40,427 bases of DNA from assembly GCA_012522585.1 (NCBI GenBank), contig JAAYKD010000021.1, positions 1-40,427 of the forward strand. Reading direction: 5' to 3'. The stretch comes from Bacillota bacterium. GTDB lineage: Bacteria > Bacillota > JAAYKD01. The translations under genes were made by a program, and so were the position numbers. Below the pieces are notes generated by a model, which was given only the letters and a program-made list of their open reading frames with translations, made no database searches and was not told the DNA's origin. Below are positions 1 to 8,610 of the stretch, in pieces (position 1 is the stretch's first letter; each line of letters begins with the position of its first letter).

Positions 1-102
1 GACAGTCGATTATATTATTTAATAAAATTCTTTGGCAAATCTAAAATGAATCAAAGACCAATTTAAGAAGTTTAAAATCCAATCTTCAGCATAAAACGTT
101 TT

Positions 103-140
103 TAATAAAAAAGGAGCCATGATGAAAATCACAGCTCCTT
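103..140 (-). terminator. Rho-independent terminator of the O-acetylation cassette
   Basis: On the minus strand AAGGAGC and GCTCCTT form a 7-bp stem. A second inner stem (TGAT/ATCA) is separated from it by a 2x2 mismatch, and the hairpin is followed by a T-rich run (TTTTTTATT). It lies about 80 bases past the stop of the DHHW gene, so it most likely ends that operon. Confidence 0.7.
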
Positions 141-217
141 AAGCATCGATTCGATTTTTTAGATATGGAAGTTCATAAAGGGTAAATAAAAATTGATCTG
201 ACCAAGCATTCTCTTGA

Positions 218-1369
218 CTAATCTGACAATTTGAAAATGTGTCCGTCAATGGCAAATTGGCGGGTGCTATATAAAACCAGAACCCGGTCAAACTCTTCCT
301 CAGCGATAAAGTAGTCAATAGGTAGGTTATAATAACGCAAATCTAAAAGTTGGACTTCTTTGAAGTGAGGGGCTAAAAATGGGGCCAAGACATGGGCATA
401 GGAATCCTTGACGACTAAAAGTTTTTCTCCCTCGTCAAGACTCAGGTTGCGCAAAATTGTTAGGGCATGGTTGCCATCCAAATAATAAGTATAATGATCC
501 CTTTCTTCCAATCGTTCCGGGAAGAAAAAGGAATTTCCTTCGTGCTGGCTGTCTGGTATTTCCACTTGGAATTCCATTTCTTGATCCGAAACCAGAGTCC
601 ATTTGTCGATCCTATCGGCTTTGGCATAGCCTGGAGCCTTGGCACTCAAAGTGCCCAAAAAGCCTTCCGCCATCTTTTCTATTTGATAGTCTTCTAGGGT
701 AGCCGGCTCAAATCCCATCTGCTCAATTAAGCTTTGGTAAAAATAAAAAGCACCTAGGGCTGACCAGTGGTGGTCACCACGAAAATAGAGATAATCTTGG
801 TTGTTTTCTTTTAAACTCTGCCAAATTTCGCTGCCCAACCAGCTTTCCTTTGCTTGGGCTCGGGCTAAGATGTAATCGAGATATTCCTCTTGGCTAAAAG
901 GATCAGCCAAAGCAGGCAGTCGTCCCTTATCTATTTCAGCAGCTGTCGGAATAAAACCAATTTGGACAGGTAGATTTGCTCTGGCGACAAACTCATTTAA
1001 ATACCCAATATGGCGCTGTGTTCTAGTCAGATCAGGTTGGTCGAAGCGTTCGATCAAGGTTTGATTCTTGCCAAAATAGACTCCGTTGTTTTCTTTTTTC
1101 TGTAAGAGGTATTCGCTTTTCGCTTTGACTTTGACCCAAAACTCTCGCAAAGGAAATTGATCGGTCACATAAGTTTCAAATTTGTCCCCATATTCACCTG
1201 ACATTAGAGAGTTCCAAGTAAGGGTGGGCTTAGAAGCCAAAAATCTATTTTCTGCTGCAGAGAATTCCTGATAGGGCCAAAATAGATTGATGATGGCTCC
1301 GCCTAAGAAAAACAAAACGCAGATAGAGATCACTGTTATTTGCAATGAATTAATTTTTTTCTTTAACAT
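218..1369 (-). CDS. DHHW-family (AlgX/AlgJ-like) SGNH protein, exopolymer O-acetylation partner
   Basis: This is a 383-residue protein with an N-terminal membrane segment or signal anchor (about residues 8-28) and an extracellular body. The name-giving DHHW motif is at residues 199-202, followed by SALGAFYFYQ. A late VVKDSYAH motif resembles the nucleophile block of AlgJ/AlgX-type acetyltransferases. In that family these proteins act outside the membrane with an MBOAT protein to transfer acetyl groups to a polysaccharide. The MBOAT gene lies 12 bases upstream, so the two are almost certainly co-transcribed. The ATG start follows a GGAGG site. The acceptor polymer cannot be told from sequence. 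Many Firmicutes carry this pair without a known product, so the assignment is firm at family level and inferred at pathway level. Confidence 0.85.
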   Translation of the reverse strand: MLKKKINSLQITVISICVLFFLGGAIINLFWPYQEFSAAENRFLASKPTLTWNSLMSGEYGDKFETYVTDQFPLREFWVKVKAKSEYLLQKKENNGVYFGKNQTLIERFDQPDLTRTQRHIGYLNEFVARANLPVQIGFIPTAAEIDKGRLPALADPFSQEEYLDYILARAQAKESWLGSEIWQSLKENNQDYLYFRGDHHWSALGAFYFYQSLIEQMGFEPATLEDYQIEKMAEGFLGTLSAKAPGYAKADRIDKWTLVSDQEMEFQVEIPDSQHEGNSFFFPERLEERDHYTYYLDGNHALTILRNLSLDEGEKLLVVKDSYAHVLAPFLAPHFKEVQLLDLRYYNLPIDYFIAEEEFDRVLVLYSTRQFAIDGHIFKLSD

Positions 1370-1381
1370 AAATCCTCCAAA

Positions 1382-2788
1382 TTAGAACCTAAAGTAAAGG
1401 AAGGGGTTGTAGGTTGAGTCGACCAAATAAGCTGTGCTCAAGAAAAAGGCAATACTCAAAGAAAGACCGGTGGCTAAAGGCAGCCAAGCGGGGCTATCTT
1501 TTTTAAGCCTTTTGTGTAAGAGAGCAAAGATGGGAGTTGAGGCCAAGGCGCTGATCACTATTTGAGGCAAATAGGCCGTTAAAAGGTATAGGCCTTCTCC
1601 TGAAACAAGGGGAGTATTGTTCAAGCCGAAGAGCATGGTGAAATAACTGCCCATGAAGCTCAAGTCTTCGATGGCGAAAATGACCCAGCCCATTAGTGTA
1701 AAGAAAAGGGTAATACTAACTGAGAAAAAAGCGGGTATCATTTTTAAGAATTTGCCCAAAAAGTATTTTTCTGCAATCAGTAAAACGAAATAATAGAGCC
1801 CCCAGAGGACATAGTTCCAAGCGGCTCCGTGCCATAAGCCGGTCAAAGCCCAAACGGCAAAGATATTGAAAATGTGACGGTGAGGGGCCACTCTATTGCC
1901 ACCTAAAGGTATATAGACATATTCTCTGAACCAAACGCCCAGAGAAATATGCCAGCGCCGCCAAAATTCGGTGATGCTTTGACTTATATAAGGGAAGTTG
2001 AAGTTTTCCGGAAACTTAAAACCCAACATACTGCCCAAGCCGATGGCCATATCGGAATAGCCGGAAAAATCAAAATAGATTTGAAAGGCAAAGGCTACAA
2101 TGCCCAACCAGGCAGCCAGAACTGAATGTTGCCCGGGGGGCAAGGCTTTGATCTTATCCCAAAGCAAGCCGATGTTGTTGGCCAAGAGAACCTTTTTGAC
2201 CAAGCCAACGGTGAAGCGTTCGGCTCCAGTGCTGAAGCCTTCAAAGCTTTCCAGCCGATAATTCAAAGCATCTGCTACATCTTTATAGCGCACTATAGGA
2301 CCTGCTATGAGTTGGGGGAAGAGGGTCACATAAGCACCAAAAGAGAGGATGTTTCTTTGGATGGGTGCTTCTTTGCGATAGATATCAATGCTGTATGACA
2401 TAGTTTGGAAGGTATAGAAGGATACCCCAATCGGCAAAGGAATATTGAGCAAGGGCAAATTTAAACCAAAAACTGCGTTGATATTGGTGATAAAAAAATC
2501 TGCGTATTTAAAAAAGGCCAAGATGGATAAATTGCCCAGAACTGCCAAAGCCACTACAGCTTGTTGCTTCTTTTTTTGTCCTTCAAAATGGCCCAGCATC
2601 AAGCCGTTAAAATAGTCAAAAACCGTTGAGACCAGCATGATGACGATATAGACGGGCTCGCCCCAGGCATAGAAAAAGAGGCTGGCAAAGAAAAGAAAAG
2701 CATTTCTGAATTTTTTGGGCAGCAAAAAATAGACGCTTAAAACCCCGGGTAAAAACATGAACAAAAAGAGTAGGCTGGAAAAGACCAT
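1382..2788 (-). CDS. MBOAT family membrane-bound O-acyltransferase (AlgI-like)
   Basis: A 468-residue polytopic membrane protein that starts MVFSSLLFLFMFLPG and has about ten or more hydrophobic segments. The active-site histidine motif is in LTGLWHGAAWNYVLWG, and the YFDFSGYSDMAIGLG and FNFPYISQSITEFWRRWH blocks are typical of AlgI/DltB-like MBOAT enzymes. Such proteins move an acyl group, usually acetyl from acetyl-CoA, across the membrane to an extracytoplasmic acceptor. Length matches the family (about 460-500). It starts ATG after AAAGGAG. It sits between a secreted SGNH esterase gene and the DHHW partner, forming a three-gene cassette. It differs from DltB in lacking dltACD neighbours, so polysaccharide O-acetylation is more likely than D-alanylation. 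Confidence 0.9.
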   Translation of the reverse strand: MVFSSLLFLFMFLPGVLSVYFLLPKKFRNAFLFFASLFFYAWGEPVYIVIMLVSTVFDYFNGLMLGHFEGQKKKQQAVVALAVLGNLSILAFFKYADFFITNINAVFGLNLPLLNIPLPIGVSFYTFQTMSYSIDIYRKEAPIQRNILSFGAYVTLFPQLIAGPIVRYKDVADALNYRLESFEGFSTGAERFTVGLVKKVLLANNIGLLWDKIKALPPGQHSVLAAWLGIVAFAFQIYFDFSGYSDMAIGLGSMLGFKFPENFNFPYISQSITEFWRRWHISLGVWFREYVYIPLGGNRVAPHRHIFNIFAVWALTGLWHGAAWNYVLWGLYYFVLLIAEKYFLGKFLKMIPAFFSVSITLFFTLMGWVIFAIEDLSFMGSYFTMLFGLNNTPLVSGEGLYLLTAYLPQIVISALASTPIFALLHKRLKKDSPAWLPLATGLSLSIAFFLSTAYLVDSTYNPFLYFRF

Positions 2789-2824
2789 GTTCTATTCTCC
2801 TTTAATTAAAGAGTCTTGCAAAGA

Positions 2825-3592
2825 TTAGGAATATTCGTAGACATATTGTAAATTGCCAAGCCAGGCCCCATAACATTGATAGTAAATATGAAGGCCATCG
2901 AAGGTCAGGTTCGGGTCAAGACTTCCGTCTTCCAAGGCGAATAAGCTGCCGCTATTCAGATAAATTATGTCTCGCTCCTGAGCTAAAGCCTCTAGGGTTG
3001 CATTGAACTCCTTTATTTTGGAGTTATTTATACTCTGATGAGAATAGAGGTTACTGACTGGAAAGATTCCTTGAACAACCACATCCACTTCAGGAAAGTA
3101 TAGATCTAATGCATCCAGCAAGCGTGCATAATGTTCGGCATAGGTAGGAGCATCCATAAAATAATAGGTCATATCATTGATGCCCAAAAGAATATAGACC
3201 ACATCAATATTTCCCGGCTGCCAAGTACTCAGAGCTTCGGTTGCCTTCGCTAAAGAAAGGCCCAGCTCTGCCATGAAAGGAACATTGGCTAAAGCAGGTA
3301 ACATGGTGAGCCCTTGAGTCAAGGAATCACCGATAAAAGCTACTTGGTTAAAAAACTCTCTTCGACTGGTTACATCGCTATCTAGAAGCAAAAAATCACT
3401 TTTGTTCATCTGAGGCACCTTTTTGACAGCCAAAGCAGGTCTTTGGGGTAAATTGTCAAAATCATTTCTTTTGGCGAAGATGTCAAGCTCTTCTGCTCTC
3501 AGACTGAATGGAATCAGTGAATTTAAAAATATTGTCAATAGAAGCAGGTAAATAGAGATTTTTTTAAAATCAAAAATCACTTTTCTTTCCAT
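2825..3592 (-). CDS. Secreted SGNH/GDSL-family esterase
   Basis: A 255-residue protein with an N-terminal hydrophobic segment (about residues 12-30, ending near SLRAEE), consistent with export. The SGNH blocks are visible: FIGDSLTQG with nucleophile Ser90, the GIND block (LLGINDMTYYF), and the C-terminal DGLH block with Asp232 and His235. SGNH enzymes hydrolyse esters, often acetyl groups on carbohydrate. It is the first gene of the cassette with the MBOAT and DHHW genes, so it may remove or transfer acetyl groups on the same polymer. The ATG start follows TAGGAGAG. Weak promoter-like sequences (for example TATACT) lie 40-50 bases upstream on the minus strand, but none is convincing. Substrate unknown. 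Confidence 0.85.
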   Translation of the reverse strand: MERKVIFDFKKISIYLLLLTIFLNSLIPFSLRAEELDIFAKRNDFDNLPQRPALAVKKVPQMNKSDFLLLDSDVTSRREFFNQVAFIGDSLTQGLTMLPALANVPFMAELGLSLAKATEALSTWQPGNIDVVYILLGINDMTYYFMDAPTYAEHYARLLDALDLYFPEVDVVVQGIFPVSNLYSHQSINNSKIKEFNATLEALAQERDIIYLNSGSLFALEDGSLDPNLTFDGLHIYYQCYGAWLGNLQYVYEYS

Positions 3593-3853
3593 TTTAAACT
3601 CTCCTATAATATAGTGGAATTGTTTTTGTCAGTATAGCACAAAAAGAGTAAAGAAGAAACATTGCAAGCTGGAGAGCTGGCTTGCAAAATCAAGTCAGCT
3701 TTGCTTGAAGCCCAAGCTAAAACTGAGTCAAAATTTCTTGGGGATCGCAGACTGATAAATCAAATTAAGCTGGCTGAATTTAGATAAGCACCACTGCAAG
3801 AGCCCAGCTCCTCTAAAAAAGGCCCTGGAAATTTCTTTTTGGATAAAATAACC
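3593..3853. other. Intergenic region between divergent units, no gene seen
   Basis: About 260 bases separate the minus-strand SGNH gene from the tRNA promoter. No ORF with a ribosome binding site, no RNA gene and no strong hairpin was found. It must hold the promoter of the SGNH-MBOAT-DHHW operon close to 3600-3650, but I could not pick one confidently. Confidence 0.5.
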
Positions 3854-3882
3854 TTGACAAAAACCCGTTTTTTAGCTATATT
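3854..3882 (+). promoter_or_regulatory. Sigma-A promoter of the tRNA operon
   Basis: TTGACA (3854-3859) and TATATT (3877-3882) are separated by exactly 17 bases. The predicted transcription start lies about 10 bases before the mature 5' end of tRNA-Thr. Confidence 0.85.
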
Positions 3883-3899
3883 AATCTATGTTAAGGAAA

Positions 3900-3974
3900 G
3901 CCAGTGTAGCGCAACGGCAGCGCAACTGATTTGTAATCAGTAGGTTGTAGGTTCGAATCCTATCACTGGCTCCA
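3900..3974 (+). tRNA. tRNA-Thr (anticodon TGT)
   Basis: The cloverleaf is complete. The acceptor stem is GCCAGTG/CACTGGC with discriminator T and an encoded CCA. The anticodon stem ACTGA/TCAGT carries loop TTTGTAA, giving anticodon TGT (reads ACA). The T arm holds GGTTCGAATCC. It is transcribed with the tRNA-Gly 10 bases downstream. Confidence 0.97.
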
Positions 3975-3984
3975 TTTTTTTTGC

Positions 3985-4059
3985 GCGGAAGTAGTTCAAT
4001 GGCAGAGCGTCAGCTTCCCAAGCTGAATGTTGCGGGTTCGAATCCCGTCTTCCGCTCCA
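3985..4059 (+). tRNA. tRNA-Gly (anticodon CCC)
   Basis: The acceptor stem is GCGGAAG/CTTCCGC with discriminator T and an encoded CCA. The anticodon stem TCAGC/GCTGA carries loop TTCCCAA, giving anticodon CCC (reads GGG). The T arm holds GGGTTCGAATCCC. It is the second and last gene of the tRNA operon. Confidence 0.97.
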
Positions 4060-4067
4060 TCAGGTAA

Positions 4068-4112
4068 ACACTCTTTGGCTTTGGTTAGCGAAAGAGTGGT
4101 TTTGTTTTTTTA
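4068..4112 (+). terminator. Terminator of the tRNA operon
   Basis: CACTCTTT pairs with AAAGAGTG around a 14-base loop and is followed by GTTTTGTTTTTTT. It starts 9 bases after the CCA of tRNA-Gly. Confidence 0.85.
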
Positions 4113-4193
4113 AGGTTGCCTTAATCTGTTTGTAATAATTGAATCTTTTCAAGATCCACCAAGGTGATTTTTTCTTCTATTTTCAAAAAAGTC

Positions 4194-4222
4194 TTGCTTT
4201 TTTATTACAATTAGGTTACAAT
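4194..4222 (+). promoter_or_regulatory. Probable promoter of the M23 peptidase gene
   Basis: TTGCTT (4194-4199) and TACAAT (4217-4222) are separated by 17 bases. Transcription would start near 4229. This lies inside the ORF-track extension of the M23 gene and supports the downstream TTG start at 4295. Confidence 0.55.
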
Positions 4223-4294
4223 TCACTTAAACTGGAACTGTCTTTCCAAAAACAAAACCTAAAGCTTTATGCTGAATTAAAGGAGGCCTTTCTT

Positions 4295-5788
4295 TTGATA
4301 CCACAAATTTTCAAAGAAGGACTCAGACAATTGCGCAGAGGTTTAGATCATCTTCTTTCTCCCGAGCTCATAATCTTTGAGCGCAGGTTGGAGAAAAAAC
4401 GTAATGTGACACCTATCTGGAATCGCCAGAAGCTTAACTGGCAAAAGCTCAGATATTCCTATCATCCCAGTCAAAGAAAGCTGACTAAAACTGGAATCGC
4501 TATTTTACTAACTGCTCTTTTAATGGGAGGAGCGGCTTTCCCGAAAATAGTCTATCAGGTTAGTGTAGATGAGACGATCATCGGAACGGTCAGAAAAGTT
4601 GAGACAGCCAAAGCTATCATCAACGATTACTTGGATGAAATGAGCCAAGACTCACCATATACATTGGTAGTCGATCCGGCGGTGCAAATAGTTCCCATTA
4701 AACAAAAAGAAAGTTTAAGCAAAATCAATGATCTAAAGAAAGACCTTGTGCAATCTCTGAATGTTAAAGCCCAGGCTTCGGTAATCTATGTTGGAGATAA
4801 AGCCAGCATACCTTTAGCCGGTGCCAAAGAAGTAAACCAGGTTTTAGACAATGTTAAACTCTATTATGTAGAAAATAAATCCTGCTTGGAAACATTGCAG
4901 GCCAAATTCTCCGATGACCTCTTGGTCAGAAGGGAAATAGTTGAGATACCACAGATCAGAAATGTAGATGAGGCCACTTCCCTTTTGGTAGCCGGTTCGG
5001 AGCGCCGACAAGTTGTGACCGTTGAAGCCGGAGATACTCTGTGGGATATTGCCCTGTCGCAGTCAATCAGTGTGGATGAAATTTTAGCCAACAATCCGGA
5101 TGCCGAAAGCTTACGCCCCGGCGATCAATTGGTGATCAGTCAGGCCATGCCCTTGGTCGGCGTTGTGACCAACGAGACCACCAGAGAAGAAATAGTGATT
5201 TCTTACGATACAGAAACTCGCTATTCAGATAGCATGTTTGTGACTGAAATCGAGGAGATACAAAAGGGTTCCGATGGTTTAAAAATTGAGGAATTTGCCA
5301 TAACCCGTGAAAATGGTGACGAGGTCAGCAAGGTTTCCTTAGGCATGACCATGGTCAAAGAACCGGTTTCCCGGATTATCGTCAAAGGTACCCAGATGCC
5401 CTATGGTGTCGGCACAGGCGAAATGGCTTGGCCCCTTTGGGGAACAGTCACTGCTTGGTATGGCTGGTACGAATACGGCTATCACCGCGGCATAGATATA
5501 TCATCCGGTTATGGCTATGCAACGGTTACAGCAGCTGATTCAGGTGTTGTTGTCGATATTGGCTACGATTATTTTGGTCTGGGTTACTTTATAACCATCG
5601 ATCATAACAATGGTTTACAGACTCGCTATGGTCACCTCAACAGTTTCCATGTTTCCTATGGTGAAGCAGTTCGCAAAGGAGATCCCATTGGAGTTGAGGG
5701 TAACACAGGTTATAGCTTTGGCAATCACCTGCATTTTGAAGTTTTAGTCAATGGTGTCAGAGTAAATCCTGCTAATTATTTACCGTAA
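4295..5788 (+). CDS. Membrane-anchored LysM-G5-M23 peptidoglycan endopeptidase
   Basis: I place the start at TTG 4295, 8 bases after a perfect AGGAGG. The track start at 4139 is a TTG without a site and lies upstream of the likely promoter. The 497-residue product has a transmembrane segment (about residues 67-88), a LysM domain (about 240-288, VEAGDTLWDIALSQS) that binds peptidoglycan, a G5-like domain (about 297-366) and a C-terminal M23 metallopeptidase domain. Zinc ligands His397 and Asp401 (HRGID) and His480 (HLHF) are present, so it should be active. It would cleave peptide bonds in the wall from the outer face of the membrane. It directly precedes the walRK operon; WalR-type regulators commonly control such hydrolases, so co-regulation is plausible but inferred. 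Confidence 0.93.
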   Translation: MIPQIFKEGLRQLRRGLDHLLSPELIIFERRLEKKRNVTPIWNRQKLNWQKLRYSYHPSQRKLTKTGIAILLTALLMGGAAFPKIVYQVSVDETIIGTVRKVETAKAIINDYLDEMSQDSPYTLVVDPAVQIVPIKQKESLSKINDLKKDLVQSLNVKAQASVIYVGDKASIPLAGAKEVNQVLDNVKLYYVENKSCLETLQAKFSDDLLVRREIVEIPQIRNVDEATSLLVAGSERRQVVTVEAGDTLWDIALSQSISVDEILANNPDAESLRPGDQLVISQAMPLVGVVTNETTREEIVISYDTETRYSDSMFVTEIEEIQKGSDGLKIEEFAITRENGDEVSKVSLGMTMVKEPVSRIIVKGTQMPYGVGTGEMAWPLWGTVTAWYGWYEYGYHRGIDISSGYGYATVTAADSGVVVDIGYDYFGLGYFITIDHNNGLQTRYGHLNSFHVSYGEAVRKGDPIGVEGNTGYSFGNHLHFEVLVNGVRVNPANYLP

Positions 5789-5803
5789 AATTTTAAACTT
5801 TTG

Positions 5804-5837
5804 AAAAGCAACTCTTTTATAAGGGTTGCTTTTTTTG
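5804..5837 (+). terminator. Terminator after the M23 peptidase gene
   Basis: AAAAGCAAC pairs with GTTGCTTTT-type sequence around a loop of about 12 bases, and a run of T follows. It separates the peptidase gene from walR. Confidence 0.8.
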
Positions 5838-5927
5838 TTGATAGCTAAGGAAAGGTCCTTTTTAAGAAGGGAAAAAAGAGATAAATAGCGAATTAAATAA
5901 TTTGCGACAAGAGGAGGTATGAGAGTC

Positions 5928-6641
5928 ATGGCTGAACGAATTTTAGTTGTTGAAGATGAGAAACCTATTGCTGAAATCATTCAATACAATTTAGAAAAAG
6001 ACGGCTATCAAGTTAAAATAGCCTATGATGGAGAAGAAGCCTTAAGGCTTGCAGCCGAGTTTAAACCTGAACTTATCTTACTCGATATCATGTTGCCCAA
6101 GCTGGATGGTATAACTGTTTGTAAACGCTTACGGGAAACGGAAATAATTCCGATTATTATGCTGACCGCCAAAGACAACGAGGCGGATTTGATCAACGGG
6201 CTCAATGCTGGAGCCGATGATTATATTACCAAACCCTTCAGTGTCAGAGAGCTCAATGCCAGGATCAAGGCGTTTTTGCGTCGCAGTAAGGAATTTAACC
6301 GCCTCAACAATATACAAGAAGCGGAACAACCACAAATTCTGAAATATTTGCAATTGGAAATCGATCTGGATTTGGTTGAAGCGCGCCGAGGCGGCCAAAA
6401 ATTGGATTTGACTTTGAGAGAGTTTGAACTTTTAAAATTTTTAGCTCAGAATAAGGGCAGGGTTTTTACCCGCGATGAGCTATTGCAAAAAGTTTGGGGC
6501 TTCGAATTTTTTGGCGATGGCCGAACTGTCGATGTGACGATTCGCCGTCTGCGAGAAAAGGTTGAAGTCAACCCGTCAGAACCGATCTATATAGAAACTC
6601 GTCGAGGTGTCGGATATTTGTTCAATCCACCTAAAGAGTAA
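5928..6641 (+). CDS. walR: Response regulator WalR (YycF), OmpR/PhoB family
   Basis: A 237-residue two-domain regulator. The N-terminal receiver domain (ILVVEDEKPIAEII) has acidic residues near the start, phosphoacceptor Asp53 in LLDIMLPKLDG, and the conserved TAKD and KPF signatures. The C-terminal winged helix (TLREFELLKFLAQNKGRVF) binds DNA. The sequence and the downstream walK-walH-walI order identify the essential WalRK (YycFG) system that controls peptidoglycan hydrolases. The track start at 5919 leaves only 1 base after GAGGAGG. ATG 5928 gives a 10-base spacing and the usual N-terminus, so I prefer it. No clear promoter was found between the upstream terminator and the ribosome binding site. 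Confidence 0.95.
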   Translation: MAERILVVEDEKPIAEIIQYNLEKDGYQVKIAYDGEEALRLAAEFKPELILLDIMLPKLDGITVCKRLRETEIIPIIMLTAKDNEADLINGLNAGADDYITKPFSVRELNARIKAFLRRSKEFNRLNNIQEAEQPQILKYLQLEIDLDLVEARRGGQKLDLTLREFELLKFLAQNKGRVFTRDELLQKVWGFEFFGDGRTVDVTIRRLREKVEVNPSEPIYIETRRGVGYLFNPPKE

Positions 6642-6660
6642 TTTGTAAAAGGAGCAAGGG

Positions 6661-8610
6661 ATGAGCTGGTTTAATTCGATTCGCAGCCGCATGGTTGTGA
6701 TCATGCTTTTGCTCATGATGGCAGCCATGCTGTTCATAGGCTCATATCTTTGGATTAGCCTAGAACGTTTTTATAATGAAACCCATACCCGAACCATGGA
6801 ACAGGCAACCTTTCCGTTGCAGTTCTCGGCTCGGGAATTTTTGCTGCATGATCGTAATTTAAGACAGATTGAAACGGAGTTGCTCCAGCTTAAAACAGAC
6901 CCTCAAGCCGACCAGGCTCAATTGGAATCCTTGCAAAAGCAACAGGCGGATCTTGGGGCAATCATGGCAGAATCGCAAGAGAATTTAAACCTTTTGGTCA
7001 GGGCTTCTGCTCCTTTGGAAAGCGAGATCCACGGAGATAGCTTCCAGTTAGCAGTTTTGGATAATGATTTAAAGCCAATAGTCAAGACTCTGGGAGTCAA
7101 TTTGCTCAGTCAAATCGATCAATCCTTTTTAAACCAAGCCATGCTCAGCGGTAAAGGTCAGGAAAACCGCTTGAAATATCAAAGAAACGATAATACCTCC
7201 TTGGATATGAAGGTCTTGGCCTTTCCGGTTGCTGAACAAGCAGAAGTTTTAGGCCTGATCTATGTAGAAAGTGGGATCAGCACCATTGAGGGCAACCTGA
7301 ATCATGTGCGTTTTCTGGTCGCCATGGCTACCTTTGGTTCCATGGCTATAATAGCGGTAATTGCCTATGTCTTAGCAGGCACCATAACCGGGCCGATCAG
7401 TGTTCTCAATGCTCGAGCTCGCGAATTGGCCATGGGTGATTACAGCAGCCAAATCGACGTTCAGTCTGAAGATGAGATTGGTGAATTGGGCAGAACTTTT
7501 AACACTTTGACCTTGCGTTTGCGTCAGACCCTGGCTCAAATTGCCGACGAAAAGAGCAAGATGGAAGCCATGCTCAATTATATGACTGAAGGTGTGATCG
7601 CCATCGACAACTTCGGACAGATAATTCATATAAATCCATCGGCTGCTAAAATGTTCTCCTTGACGGAAGAAAGCAATGAAAAACTTTTGGATGATGTTTT
7701 ACCCCCTGAAGCCTATGATTTTGCCTGGCGTCAGGCACTTGAAGAAAATGAAACTGTTACTAAAGAAATAATCTCCTATTCTCAGCGAGGAAATCAGTTG
7801 GTTTTACGTTCTCACGCTGCGCCTTTTGCAACCAGCGGAGAAGAATGTGCCGGTGTGGTCATAGTTTTGATGGATATGACCGAAGAGAGCAAGCTAGAAG
7901 AAATGCGCCGAGACTTTGTGGCTAATGTTTCCCATGAGTTGCGCACACCTTTGACCACGGTGCGGACTTATGTTGAAACTCTCAAGGACGGAGCAATTGA
8001 AGAGAAAAACACAGCCGTTCGTTTTTTAAGCGTAATCATCGACGAGACCGACCGCATGACTCGTTTGGTCAATGATTTACTCTTCTTAACCAGATTGGAC
8101 AGCACCGCTCGCGGGGAAAGCTATTATATACATTGCTTAAACGATTTGGTCAGAACAGTCGGAGAATTGATGACCCCTCAATTTGAACAAAAAGCTCAAA
8201 ATTTCAAAGTCATCTTGCCTCAAGAAAGATTGGAAATTTATGCTGACGAAGATAAGATTCAACAGGTTTTATTGAATATTTTAGCCAATGCCTATACCTA
8301 TACTCCCCAAGGGGGCAGCATTACTTTTTCCCTTTCTGCTCTAGAAAGTGGTAGTCGGATCACAGTGGAAGACACTGGTATTGGCATTCCTGAGGAATCC
8401 ATGGATAGAATATTTGAACGTTTTTATCGAGTTGATAAAGCCAGAAGTCGCGATAAAGGCGGCAATGGCTTAGGCCTGGCCATTGCTCGTCAAATTGTCG
8501 AGAGCCATGGTGGAAGAATTTCCTTGAGCAGCGAAGTTGGAGTGGGCACTAAAGTAATTATAGATTTACCTCTGGTTGAGATCGACCAGATGGAACAGGG
8601 GGCAGAATAA
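6661..8610 (+). CDS. walK: Sensor histidine kinase WalK (YycG)
   Basis: A 649-residue membrane kinase. It has transmembrane helices at about residues 11-32 and 220-243, an extracytoplasmic region between them, then HAMP (about 240-292), a PAS domain (about 300-400), HisKA with phosphorylated His425 in NVSHELRTPL, and HATPase with GTGIGIP-like and GNGLGLAI boxes. It phosphorylates WalR. The extracytoplasmic part carries a Gln/Leu-rich stretch (about residues 65-110, LLQLKTDPQADQAQLESLQK) that looks like a coiled coil. The gene starts 19 bases after walR and overlaps walH by one base, so signalling and accessory genes are translationally linked. Confidence 0.95.
   Translation: MSWFNSIRSRMVVIMLLLMMAAMLFIGSYLWISLERFYNETHTRTMEQATFPLQFSAREFLLHDRNLRQIETELLQLKTDPQADQAQLESLQKQQADLGAIMAESQENLNLLVRASAPLESEIHGDSFQLAVLDNDLKPIVKTLGVNLLSQIDQSFLNQAMLSGKGQENRLKYQRNDNTSLDMKVLAFPVAEQAEVLGLIYVESGISTIEGNLNHVRFLVAMATFGSMAIIAVIAYVLAGTITGPISVLNARARELAMGDYSSQIDVQSEDEIGELGRTFNTLTLRLRQTLAQIADEKSKMEAMLNYMTEGVIAIDNFGQIIHINPSAAKMFSLTEESNEKLLDDVLPPEAYDFAWRQALEENETVTKEIISYSQRGNQLVLRSHAAPFATSGEECAGVVIVLMDMTEESKLEEMRRDFVANVSHELRTPLTTVRTYVETLKDGAIEEKNTAVRFLSVIIDETDRMTRLVNDLLFLTRLDSTARGESYYIHCLNDLVRTVGELMTPQFEQKAQNFKVILPQERLEIYADEDKIQQVLLNILANAYTYTPQGGSITFSLSALESGSRITVEDTGIGIPEESMDRIFERFYRVDKARSRDKGGNGLGLAIARQIVESHGGRISLSSEVGVGTKVIIDLPLVEIDQMEQGAE

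Noticed and set aside
457-702. Plus-strand ORFs inside the DHHW gene
   Set aside because: They have no ribosome binding site or recognisable domain and lie fully opposite a well-supported gene.
4139-4294. N-terminal extension of the M23 peptidase from TTG 4139
   Set aside because: There is no ribosome binding site, it overlaps the likely promoter (TTGCTT-17-TACAAT), and a perfect AGGAGG precedes TTG 4295.
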